The translations under genes and the position numbers were made by a program. From the NCBI GenBank assembly GCA_002746645.1, contig PDPU01000035.1, positions 1 through 64,000 on the forward strand: a stretch of 64,000 nt of DNA. Reading direction: 5' to 3'. The notes beneath the pieces are model-generated. The model did no database searches, was not told where the DNA came from, and was given only the letters and a program-made list of their open reading frames with translations. This DNA is from Gammaproteobacteria bacterium (GTDB lineage: Bacteria > Pseudomonadota > Gammaproteobacteria > Granulosicoccales > Granulosicoccaceae). This document shows positions 19,573-27,056 of the stretch, piece after piece (positions within the stretch are counted from its first letter, which is position 1; every line of letters starts with the position of its first letter).

Positions 19573-21201
19573 ATGGATCCGATCATCATCCTGCTGGCCT
19601 TCGTGGCCGGATTCCTGTTCCGCCGCATCGGCTTTCCGCCACTGCTTGGCTACCTGCTCGCGGGGTTTGTCGGCAACTGGCTCGACTGGGGCAGCAAGGA
19701 AGGGCTGCAACCTCTGGCCGACTTCGGCATCATCCTGCTCCTGTTCACGATCGGTCTGAAGCTCAACCCGAAGAACCTTGCACCACGCTACGTCTGGGGC
19801 TCGGCCGTTCTGCACATGGTGGTCGCGGTGCTGCTGAATACCGCGGTGCTCTACGTCGTGGGCATGGTTTACGAACCGCTCTCCTTCGACTCCCATGCGG
19901 CCCCATGGACGCTGGCCTTCGCGTTGTCGTTCTCGAGCACCGTGCTGGCGATCAAGCTCTTCGACGAGCGCGGTGAGGGCGCGGCCTTCTACGCCACCAT
20001 CGCCATCGGCGTGCTCGTGGTGCAGGACATTCTCGCCGTCATCTATCTGGTGGCCGTGTCGGGGTACCTGCCGTCGCCCTGGGCGTTGCTGCTGCTGTTG
20101 CTGCCGTTGGCGAAACCGCTCATTGCGCGCGTGCTGCCGATGGTCGGTCACGGTGAGCTGCTGCTGCTTGCCGGCATCCTGTTCGCCTTCGATGGTGCAG
20201 CGCTGTTCGAAGCCGTTGATCTCAAGGGCGGGCTCGGTGCATTGCTGATCGGCATGCTGGTCGCACAATCGGTGAAGAGCAAGGCCGACGAGATCTACGT
20301 ACAACTCAGCAGCCTGAAGAATCTGCTGCTGATCGGGTTCTTTCTGCAGATCGGCTACTACGGGCTGCCCGAGCTGGAACTGCTGGTCGTGGCAGCCGTG
20401 CTGACCGTGCTGATCGTGCTGCGGCCGATCATCTACTTCGCCTTGTTGACGCGCTTCCGGCTGCGCGCCCGCACGGCGTGGCTGACGAGTCTGAGTCTCT
20501 TCAACTACAGCGAGTTCGGCCTGATCGTTGCCTCGATCGCGGGTTCCGCCGGCCTCATCGGTGATGAATGGATCACCACCCTGGCACTCGCCATGGCGCT
20601 CTCCTATTTCATCGCCATCCCGGTCAACCGGAAGGCTCACGAACTCTATCGTGCGAATGCCGACAAGCTGCGTGCATACGAGTCGTCCGAGCTGCTGCCG
20701 GAAGAACACATCGGCTCGATAGGCGGGGCCACGATTGCGGTATTCGGCATGGGCAGCATCGGCCGCGCGGCCTTCGACAGGCTCAAGGAAGAGGGCTTCG
20801 ACAACATCGTGGGTATCGAGGAAAACAACAACCTCGTACAGTCACTGATTGCCAACGGCTGGAACGCGGTGCATGGTGATGTTTCCGACCGCGATTTCTG
20901 GGAGCGCACCGGACTCGTCAACTGCGAGATGATACTCGTCAGCCTCAGCAATCATGCCGAGAATCTGCTCGTGGCAAAACTTGCCAGGGATCTCGGCTAC
21001 GAGGGTGAGATGGCCATCACCACCCGCTATCCCGATCACAACGCATCGATCGAGGAACTCGGCTATCACCCCTACTATCGCTACGTCGGCGTCGGGCGGG
21101 ATTTCGCCGAATCCGCGCTCGAGCACCTGCGTGGCACGGAATCGCTGGAGCGCCTCGAAGCCGAGCGGCGCAATCAGGAGATGGATGAACGACCGGTATG
21201 A
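19573..21201 (+). CDS. CPA2-family cation:proton antiporter with TrkA-N domain (KefB/YbaL-like)
   Basis: A 542-residue monovalent cation/proton antiporter. Residues about 3-365 form about twelve membrane helices, starting DPIIILLAFVAGFLFRRIGFPP, with the CPA2-type FSSTVLAIKLFDERGEG motif. A cytosolic NAD-binding TrkA-N domain follows, with IAVFGMGSIGRAAFD (G392) and an acidic residue ending the second strand (VGIEENN). KefB/KefC proteins extrude K+ under electrophile stress, but no KefF/KefG partner is nearby, so YbaL-like function is as likely. GAGAG precedes the ATG. Confidence 0.9.
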   Translation: MDPIIILLAFVAGFLFRRIGFPPLLGYLLAGFVGNWLDWGSKEGLQPLADFGIILLLFTIGLKLNPKNLAPRYVWGSAVLHMVVAVLLNTAVLYVVGMVYEPLSFDSHAAPWTLAFALSFSSTVLAIKLFDERGEGAAFYATIAIGVLVVQDILAVIYLVAVSGYLPSPWALLLLLLPLAKPLIARVLPMVGHGELLLLAGILFAFDGAALFEAVDLKGGLGALLIGMLVAQSVKSKADEIYVQLSSLKNLLLIGFFLQIGYYGLPELELLVVAAVLTVLIVLRPIIYFALLTRFRLRARTAWLTSLSLFNYSEFGLIVASIAGSAGLIGDEWITTLALAMALSYFIAIPVNRKAHELYRANADKLRAYESSELLPEEHIGSIGGATIAVFGMGSIGRAAFDRLKEEGFDNIVGIEENNNLVQSLIANGWNAVHGDVSDRDFWERTGLVNCEMILVSLSNHAENLLVAKLARDLGYEGEMAITTRYPDHNASIEELGYHPYYRYVGVGRDFAESALEHLRGTESLERLEAERRNQEMDERPV

Positions 21202-21224
21202 GGCCGGTGCGTGGTTGCCAAAGG

Positions 21225-22142
21225 CTAGTCTGTCTTCGTGTCGCTCGTGTCGCTCGTGTCGCTCGTGTCGCTCGTGTCGCGCCTGTCCGAACGCTGCAGT
21301 TCCTCGAGCCGCTCGGCAAGATAGCTGCCCGCGGTATACCGATCCGACAGCACGACTTCGGGGCGCGGGTGCAGAAACAGCGGCAGGCTGATGCGTGCGC
21401 GTGAGGCATCGGCGCCAGCGGGGTTGACGACGCGATGGGTGGTGGAGGGAAAGTACCCGCCGGAAGCTTCCTGCAGCATGTCGCCGATGTTGATGATGAG
21501 GTTGCCGAATTCGCAGGGGACATCGAGCCAGTTGCCGTCCTTGTCGAGTACCTGCAGACCGGGTTCGTTGGCGGCGGGCAGCACGGTCAGGAGGTTGATG
21601 TCTTCGTGGGCGGCGGCGCGGATGGCGCCGGGTTCGAGCTGTTCGTCTTCGTGCAGCGGCGGGTAGTAGAGGATGCGCAGGAGAGACTGGTCGCTGCCCT
21701 CGATCATGTTCGACAGCGGTTCTCGGTAGTTTGCCGCCACGTCCGCCGGGCTGTGTTGCTCCACCCAGGACAGCAGCGTGGACGCGAACGCCACGGTGGA
21801 TCGGTAGTAGTTTTCGACAGCTTCCGCGAGCGGTTCCGGCACGCGCCCCCAGGGGTAGTAGTGGTAGTACTCCTTGATGTCGCGCACGCCATGGCCCTTG
21901 GCGGTTTCGGCTTTGGCTCGCGGGAAGAAGCCGTCGTGGCGAGCGGGGTCGAACAGCCACCGTTCCTTGTCGGCTTCGGGTGAGGTGAAGAAGGCGTTCC
22001 ACTCGCGGTAGATGCGGTTGACCTTGTCCTGATCGATGGGGTGGTTCTGCAGGACGCCGAAGCCCGTGTCACGGAGCGAGGCGGTGAATCGTTCGGCGGC
22101 GTCGTCGGCCTCGAAGTCGACGGCAATGAGAGTGGTGGTCAT
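21225..22142 (-). CDS. 2-oxoglutarate/Fe(II) oxygenase, isopenicillin N synthase family
   Basis: Non-haem iron oxygenase, 305 residues. The metal triad is H179/D181 in AAAHEDINLLTV and H236 in TTHRVVNP, and the cosubstrate-binding arginine is R250 in RARISLPLF. The N-terminal GFGVLQNH is typical of IPNS-like proteins. Bacterial members of this group are largely of unknown substrate. The C-terminus is a (Ser-Asp-Thr)n tail encoded by a 9-bp tandem repeat, which is probably disordered. It follows the glycerate kinase gene by 10 bp on the same strand and is likely cotranscribed with it. Confidence 0.9.
   Translation of the reverse strand: MTTTLIAVDFEADDAAERFTASLRDTGFGVLQNHPIDQDKVNRIYREWNAFFTSPEADKERWLFDPARHDGFFPRAKAETAKGHGVRDIKEYYHYYPWGRVPEPLAEAVENYYRSTVAFASTLLSWVEQHSPADVAANYREPLSNMIEGSDQSLLRILYYPPLHEDEQLEPGAIRAAAHEDINLLTVLPAANEPGLQVLDKDGNWLDVPCEFGNLIINIGDMLQEASGGYFPSTTHRVVNPAGADASRARISLPLFLHPRPEVVLSDRYTAGSYLAERLEELQRSDRRDTSDTSDTSDTSDTKTD
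21241..21276. repeat. 9-bp tandem repeat in the oxygenase C-terminus
   Basis: Four perfect copies of TCGCTCGTG, with degenerate copies on both sides. On the coding strand they encode Asp-Thr-Ser repeats at the extreme C-terminus of the oxygenase. Confidence 0.95.
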
Positions 22143-22152
22143 GTTCGGTCGC

Positions 22153-23445
22153 TCAGGTGGATGGCTGAATGAGAATCGCGCGGAAGTCGTTGACGTTGGT
22201 CAGTGTCGGCCCTGTCAGCAGTTGCGATTCGATGCGCTCGAAGAAACCGTGGGCATCGTTGTTCTCGAGCGCGGCGCGCGGGTCGAGGCCGCGCTGCGCG
22301 GCGAGTTCGAGGGTGTGTGGCCCCGCAACGGCACCGGCGACCTCGGCCGCGCCGTCGACGCCATCGGTGTCGCCCGCGAGCACATGGATGTGCGGCGCGC
22401 CATCAAGGGCAAGTGCGGCTGCGAGCACGAATTCGGCGTTGGGGCCGCCGCTGCCGTTGCCGTGGCGGGTCACGGTGCATTCGCCACCCGAGAGCAGCAG
22501 CAGCGGTCTGCCGGCATCGGCCACCGCGGCGCGCCTGCCGAGTGCCAGCGTCACCTGGGCGCGCGCGACCTCCCGCGCTTCGCCTTCGAGGGCATCGCCG
22601 AGCAACTCGACATCACAGCCCGCGCGTCGCGCCATGGCTGCTGCTGCCTCGAGCGAGCGAGAGGGGGCGGCGATGATGCGGTTGTCGACCAGCGCGAGGC
22701 GCGGATCGTCTTCCGGGAGCACTCCGGAGCCCTTGCCGAGTGCATCGCGCACGCTGTCGGGCACGGTCAGCGCGTGGCGATCGAGGATGGCGAGCGCGTC
22801 AGCGGCGGTGCTCGAATCGCCCACGGTCGGCCCCGAGGCGATCATGGCCGGGTTGTCGCCGGGGACGTCGGAAATCATCAGGCTCCGCAGTTTCGCCGGG
22901 TAGCAGGCGGCGGCGAGTTGTCCGCCCTTGATGCGGCTGAGGTGCTTGCGTACCACGTTCATCTCGCCGATGGGAGCGCCGGAGGCCAGCAAGGCGTCGT
23001 TGACGGCGATCTTGTCGTCGAGCGTGAGTCCGTCGCGTGGCGCACAGAGCAGGGCCGAGCCGCCACCGGAGATCAGTGCCACGACCTGATCGTCTGCCGT
23101 GAGTTCGGCGACGAGCTCGAGCAGGCGCTGGGTAGCGTTCACGCCCGCCTGATCCGGCACGGGATGGGCCGCTTCTGCAATCTCGACATCGCGGCAGGGG
23201 CGGGCGTAGCCGTAGCGGGTTATCACAAAACCCTCGATCGTGCCCGGGCCATGGTGTGCCTCGGCGGCTTCGGCCATGCGCGCGCTGGCCTTGCCGGCGC
23301 CGATGATGACGAGCCTGCCGCCACCGGGTTCGGGTTCCGGGAGGTGTTCGGCCACCACGTGCATCGGGTCGGCAACCGACACGGCTTCGTGAAACAGGGC
23401 GGTCAGAAACTCGCGGGGCCTGGTGAGCGGAGAAGTGTCGTTCAT
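22153..23445 (-). CDS. Glycerate 2-kinase / hydroxypyruvate reductase-like (MOFRL family)
   Basis: 430 residues from ATG 23445 (a GTG at 23490 is in frame but reads through unlikely sequence). The GckA/TtuD family phosphorylates D-glycerate at C2; older annotation calls these hydroxypyruvate reductases. Visible features are the GAGKASARMAEA segment, LISGGGSALLCAPRDGLTL, the SDVPGDNPAMIASGPT motif and the C-terminal MOFRL-type LLLSGGECTVT with NAEFVLAAALAL and AGDTDGVDG. It precedes the 2OG oxygenase by 10 bp. Role in glycerate, tartronate or serine-cycle metabolism is likely. Confidence 0.9.
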   Translation of the reverse strand: MNDTSPLTRPREFLTALFHEAVSVADPMHVVAEHLPEPEPGGGRLVIIGAGKASARMAEAAEAHHGPGTIEGFVITRYGYARPCRDVEIAEAAHPVPDQAGVNATQRLLELVAELTADDQVVALISGGGSALLCAPRDGLTLDDKIAVNDALLASGAPIGEMNVVRKHLSRIKGGQLAAACYPAKLRSLMISDVPGDNPAMIASGPTVGDSSTAADALAILDRHALTVPDSVRDALGKGSGVLPEDDPRLALVDNRIIAAPSRSLEAAAAMARRAGCDVELLGDALEGEAREVARAQVTLALGRRAAVADAGRPLLLLSGGECTVTRHGNGSGGPNAEFVLAAALALDGAPHIHVLAGDTDGVDGAAEVAGAVAGPHTLELAAQRGLDPRAALENNDAHGFFERIESQLLTGPTLTNVNDFRAILIQPST

Positions 23446-23473
23446 GGTGCAAGGGCGTTCGGATCGTGTTCCG

Positions 23474-23527
23474 CCAGCGTGTACAGTCACTGACTCGTCA
23501 GTTCAGCCAGTGTGCATAGTCACTGAC
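23474..23527. repeat. Imperfect 21-bp direct repeat
   Basis: CCAGCGTGTACAGTCACTGAC (23474-23494) and CCAGTGTGCATAGTCACTGAC (23507-23527) share 18 of 21 bases. The second copy contains the last codons of the sugar isomerase gene; the first lies in the gap before the glycerate kinase gene. Confidence 0.85.
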
Positions 23528-24184
23528 GAGAAGGTGCGTCGGTGCGACATCTTCCTCGATGTCGGCGAAGCGACCGATGGGTTCCCGGAAGATGTTGTCG
23601 GTTTCGTCGTCGTTGACGGTGGAAACCTCGCCGATGAGCACGTCGCCTCCTTCTCCCCAGAAGGCGTGCCAGTCACCCGGCATCAGGGTCACGCTCTCGC
23701 CCGGTGCGAAGCGGAATCGCTCGCCCGGCGCGAAGTCGCGGCGGATGCCGTCGCAGTTGACGGTGCCGCCCGCGTCGGCACTGAAGTTGCCGTGCTCGTC
23801 CGAACCGAAGAGTTCGACCACGAGCGTCGCGCCGCCGCGATTGATGATGTCCTCGGCCTTGACCACGTGCCGATGCATCGGTGAGAGCTGGTTTTCACGC
23901 GAGATCAGGAGTTTCTCGGCGTAACACATGCCGCGTCCGGCTTCGAGATCGGCAAGGCGGCCGTTTCTGAGCGTGAACAGGAACAGCCCCAGTTCCTCAA
24001 AGCGCCCCTGGCCATAGTCGGTGATGTCCCAGCCGCAGCGCGCATCGATGACATGCTGCACCTTGTCCTGCTTCGCCCTGAATTCCTCGGGTGACCAGTA
24101 GGCAAAGGGCGGCAGGGTGAAGCCATGATGACGGATGAGTGCGTCGGCTTCGGCCATGATGGCGTTGATGTCGGAGCGTTTCAT
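23498..24184 (-). CDS. D-lyxose/D-mannose ketol-isomerase family protein
   Basis: Cupin-type sugar isomerase, 228 residues from ATG 24184, which matches the usual family length of about 227. A GTG/ATG further upstream would add a proline-rich stretch with no homologue-like features. H104, H106, E111 and H173 stand in the metal-binding pattern (MHRHVVKAEDI and PGDWHAFWG) of E. coli O157 D-lyxose isomerase. The likely reactions are D-lyxose to D-xylulose and D-mannose to D-fructose. It is divergent from a PfkB-type kinase 135 bp away, which could phosphorylate the ketose product. Confidence 0.88.
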   Translation of the reverse strand: MKRSDINAIMAEADALIRHHGFTLPPFAYWSPEEFRAKQDKVQHVIDARCGWDITDYGQGRFEELGLFLFTLRNGRLADLEAGRGMCYAEKLLISRENQLSPMHRHVVKAEDIINRGGATLVVELFGSDEHGNFSADAGGTVNCDGIRRDFAPGERFRFAPGESVTLMPGDWHAFWGEGGDVLIGEVSTVNDDETDNIFREPIGRFADIEEDVAPTHLLVSDYAHWLN

Positions 24185-24318
24185 GCGGCCGGTTTCTCGT
24201 TCGGGCTCGTTCGGTTTCGTTCGGGTGGGTGTCGCCGAGCCTGGTGGTGATCCGGGTAAAACTACCACACGGCCGTTGCTACAATGAGCCGGGTTGACTC
24301 AAGAAGGAAGTCGGTGTC

Positions 24319-25269
24319 GTGTTTCTCTCCTGCGGTGATGCCCTGTTCGATCTCTTTGCCGCACCTCGGAGCGAGGCCGGCAGCATCGCTCTGCACGGTC
24401 GGGTCGGTGGCTCGCCGTTGAACGTGGCGCTCGGTCTTGCCCGACTCGGCGCCGAGTCGGCCTTTCTCTGCAAGAACTCGGGCGATGTCTTCGGCCGGCG
24501 TCTGCGCCAGTGCCTGGTCGCGAACAGGGTCGATACGCGATGGGTCGTCGATACCGATCGCAATACCAGTCTGGCCGTCGTCGAAACCGGTGCCGATGGC
24601 GTGCCGAGCTACGCCTTCTACCTTGATGGATCGGCCGATGTCTCGCTCGAGGAAAGCGAGCTTCCCGAGAAGCTCGATGATGCCGTGCGCGCGATTCATT
24701 TCAGTTCCTATTCCACGGTCAGGCAGCCGGTTGCCGGGGCGCTTCTCGCGCTCGCAAGGCGTGAAGGCACCGATCGCATCATCAGTCATGATGTCAACGT
24801 GCGTGCTTCGGTGGAGCCCGATCTCGATGTGTGGCGCGAGGCGCGGCAGGCGTTCGGCGAGGTTGCACATCTGGTGAAGGCGAGTGACGAGGACCTGGCA
24901 ATTCTCGCCGGCAGGTCGTCGGTCGATATCGAGGCCTTCGCTGCCGATGCTCTCGCGCTCGGGGCGTCACTGGTTCTGGTCACCCGGGGCGACGCCGGTG
25001 CGCATGCCTTCACGGCTGACGGGCAGCACGTACAGGTGCCTGCGGTGACGGTCGGCGTAGTGGATACCGTGGGCGCGGGCGACAGCTTCCAGGCCGCGAG
25101 TCTCTACTGGCTGGCCGGGAAAGGTGCCATGCAGGGCGGGCAGTTGAAGCTCGACGGACTGGATCTCGGGGCGATGCTGACCTTCGCGGTGAATGCGGCG
25201 GCAATCACCTGTTCGAGGGAAGGGGCAGACTTGCCGCTGCTCGAGGATATTCCCGTCGACCCGGGCTGA
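24319..25269 (+). CDS. PfkB-family carbohydrate kinase (fructokinase-like)
   Basis: Ribokinase/PfkB kinase, 316 residues, starting at a GTG preceded by AAGGAAG. Conserved elements are GGSPLNVALGLARLG near the N-terminus and the C-terminal catalytic motif DTVGAGDSFQAASL with the general-base Asp. The general fold motif of fructokinases, FYLDGSAD, is also present. Located divergent to a lyxose/mannose isomerase, so fructose is a plausible substrate: mannose to fructose to fructose 6-phosphate. Ribokinase-like activity on another ketose cannot be excluded. Confidence 0.9.
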   Translation: MFLSCGDALFDLFAAPRSEAGSIALHGRVGGSPLNVALGLARLGAESAFLCKNSGDVFGRRLRQCLVANRVDTRWVVDTDRNTSLAVVETGADGVPSYAFYLDGSADVSLEESELPEKLDDAVRAIHFSSYSTVRQPVAGALLALARREGTDRIISHDVNVRASVEPDLDVWREARQAFGEVAHLVKASDEDLAILAGRSSVDIEAFAADALALGASLVLVTRGDAGAHAFTADGQHVQVPAVTVGVVDTVGAGDSFQAASLYWLAGKGAMQGGQLKLDGLDLGAMLTFAVNAAAITCSREGADLPLLEDIPVDPG

Positions 25270-25303
25270 GACCGAACACTTGAAGCCGCGTCGGGAGCGC
25301 GGA

Positions 25304-25927
25304 TCAGATCAGCACCACACCGGCTTCGCGCATCGCCGCCCGAGCGGCATCACGCGAGCCATCGAGATCGATGGCGCGCGTCAGCGACTCGATGACCACG
25401 GTATCGAAACCTTCGCGTCGTGCATCAACGGCCGAGAAGCGCACGCAGAAATCGTGCGCGAGGCCCACGCAGACCACGCGTTGCACCTTACGTTCACGCA
25501 GCCATCCGGCGAGACCCGTGCTGGTGCTGTGATCGTTTTCGTGGAAGGCCGAGTAGGAGTCGATGGCCTTGCGGAAACCCTTTCTGATGATGAGCTGGGC
25601 CGGGCGGTTGTCGAGATCGGGATGAAAGGCCGCGCCGTGCGTGCCCTGGATGCAGTGATCCGGCCACAGCGTCTGCGGGCCGTAGGGCATCTCGATGGTG
25701 CCGAAGGCTTCCTGCCCCGCATGCTCGCTGGCGAAGCTCGAATGGCCCGCCGGGTGCCAGTCCTGGGTGAGCACTACCTTGTCGAACTCGGCCATCAGCG
25801 CATTGATGCCGGGCACCACGGCTTCCCCCTCGGGCACGGCGAGTGCGCCGCCGGTGCAGAAATCATTCTGCACGTCGATGACGAGAAGGCAGTCACCCGC
25901 GGCGGGTTTGAAGGCTGATGTATTCAT
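25304..25927 (-). CDS. pncA: Nicotinamidase/pyrazinamidase
   Basis: Amidohydrolase of NAD salvage converting nicotinamide to nicotinate, 207 residues. The catalytic triad is D18 in VIDVQNDF, K116 in LIIRKGF and C161 in GLAHDFCV. Metal ligands D56 and H58 are in TQDWHPAGHSSF, with a third His at H91 in WPDHCIQGT. Length and motifs match E. coli PncA. It is transcribed divergently from nothing in particular; its 3' end faces the PfkB kinase and the OmpA-family gene is the next gene on the left in the same direction, 30 bp away. Confidence 0.95.
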   Translation of the reverse strand: MNTSAFKPAAGDCLLVIDVQNDFCTGGALAVPEGEAVVPGINALMAEFDKVVLTQDWHPAGHSSFASEHAGQEAFGTIEMPYGPQTLWPDHCIQGTHGAAFHPDLDNRPAQLIIRKGFRKAIDSYSAFHENDHSTSTGLAGWLRERKVQRVVCVGLAHDFCVRFSAVDARREGFDTVVIESLTRAIDLDGSRDAARAAMREAGVVLI

Positions 25928-25957
25928 GGCGTCGATGATACCCGACGGTTCACCGCA

Positions 25958-27025
25958 TCAAGGCTGCGCCGCGAAGATCATGACCATGCGCTGCCCGGCA
26001 TCTTCGGCATCTTCGGCATTATCGTCGATCAGCGTTGCGGCGGAGTCTTCACCGAGGCCTGCCACCTGCTGGATGAGCTTGTATTCGACTCCGTTCTGGA
26101 TCAGGTAGGAGCGCACGGCCGTGGCGCGAGCGAGGGCGAGGCGCTGGTTGTAGCTCGCCGAACCACGGCGGTCGGTGAAGCCGTAGATCGAGATGCCCGT
26201 AGTGCGGTTCTTTTCCTGCACGATGAGCGAATCGAGCACCTGCGCCGCCGCATCATTGATTTCGCGGCTGTCGGGTTCGAAGTAGATCTTGTATTCGACC
26301 GATTTGTCGAGCTGCCGGGAGAGAAGCTTTTCGCGGGTGGGGACGGCGTTGTCGGTATCGGTGTGGGTATTGATGTTGCTGCTGCTGCTGGTGTCGGCGT
26401 TGGCCTTGGTCTTGGCCTTGTTGCCGGTGGAAGGGGTGTGGCCGGCGGTGTTCGCCTTGAGTGCCGCGATCTGTCTCTCGAGTTCGATGAGACGCTCGCC
26501 GTCGCTCGAGGCATTGAGTCGGTCAAGGCCCGCTTCAAGCCGTGCGAGGCTCTCTTCGAAAGCGGTATGCTGTTTGGTGAGAGTGGCGATGTGTGCTTCG
26601 GCATCGGCAAGCGCGTCGCTGTTGCTGCCTGCATTGTCACCACCTCCGGCCGCGTCGATACGTCGCAACAGCGACACCATGCGTTCTTCCATGGCGGCGA
26701 TGTCGCTGGTCGACTGTGATTGCAGGTCGGCAAGATCATCGCTCTGACGGCTGACGGCGTCGATGCGCTCGGAAAGGGCTGCCACACGCTCGTCGATGGT
26801 GGTCGGTTCCTCACCGAGAACGCGCTGTACGGATTCGGTATCGACACGTGCCGCGAGAGTTGCCTCACCGTTGTCCATGACCGCCGCGAAACCACGTTGC
26901 AGTCGATTTCCCGTGCTGGCGAGATGCGCCTGCATCTCGTCGGTGGAAGCGCCGGGCTTCTGGGTGAGCCAGTAGGCGCCGCCAAGACCCAGCCCGGCCA
27001 GCAGCAGAATGACAAGTGATTTCAT
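25958..27025 (-). CDS. OmpA-family C-terminal domain protein
   Basis: A 355-residue envelope protein. An N-terminal hydrophobic helix (MKSLVILLLAGLGLGGAYWL) acts as signal or anchor. A long coiled-coil-like region with a leucine/glutamate pattern (about 60-200) follows, then a Thr/Ser/Asn linker with short repeats. The OmpA-like peptidoglycan-binding domain is at about 245-350, with YFEPDSREINDAAAQVLDSL and the signature IYGFTDRRGSASYNQRLALARA. The Asp/Arg pair that contacts diaminopimelate is present in the D-R-R-G region. This layout fits a peptidoglycan-tethered envelope spacer. A 9-bp duplication (25999-26016) encodes NAEDAED near the C-terminus. Confidence 0.85.
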   Translation of the reverse strand: MKSLVILLLAGLGLGGAYWLTQKPGASTDEMQAHLASTGNRLQRGFAAVMDNGEATLAARVDTESVQRVLGEEPTTIDERVAALSERIDAVSRQSDDLADLQSQSTSDIAAMEERMVSLLRRIDAAGGGDNAGSNSDALADAEAHIATLTKQHTAFEESLARLEAGLDRLNASSDGERLIELERQIAALKANTAGHTPSTGNKAKTKANADTSSSSNINTHTDTDNAVPTREKLLSRQLDKSVEYKIYFEPDSREINDAAAQVLDSLIVQEKNRTTGISIYGFTDRRGSASYNQRLALARATAVRSYLIQNGVEYKLIQQVAGLGEDSAATLIDDNAEDAEDAGQRMVMIFAAQP

Positions 27026-27056
27026 GCGGTGATCGTGTCCAGCGCGCCTGAATACG

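Noticed and set aside
19318..20709. Minus-strand frame of 463 aa opposite pyrE and the antiporter
   Set aside because: Gln/His/Arg-rich shadow; both plus-strand genes are well supported.
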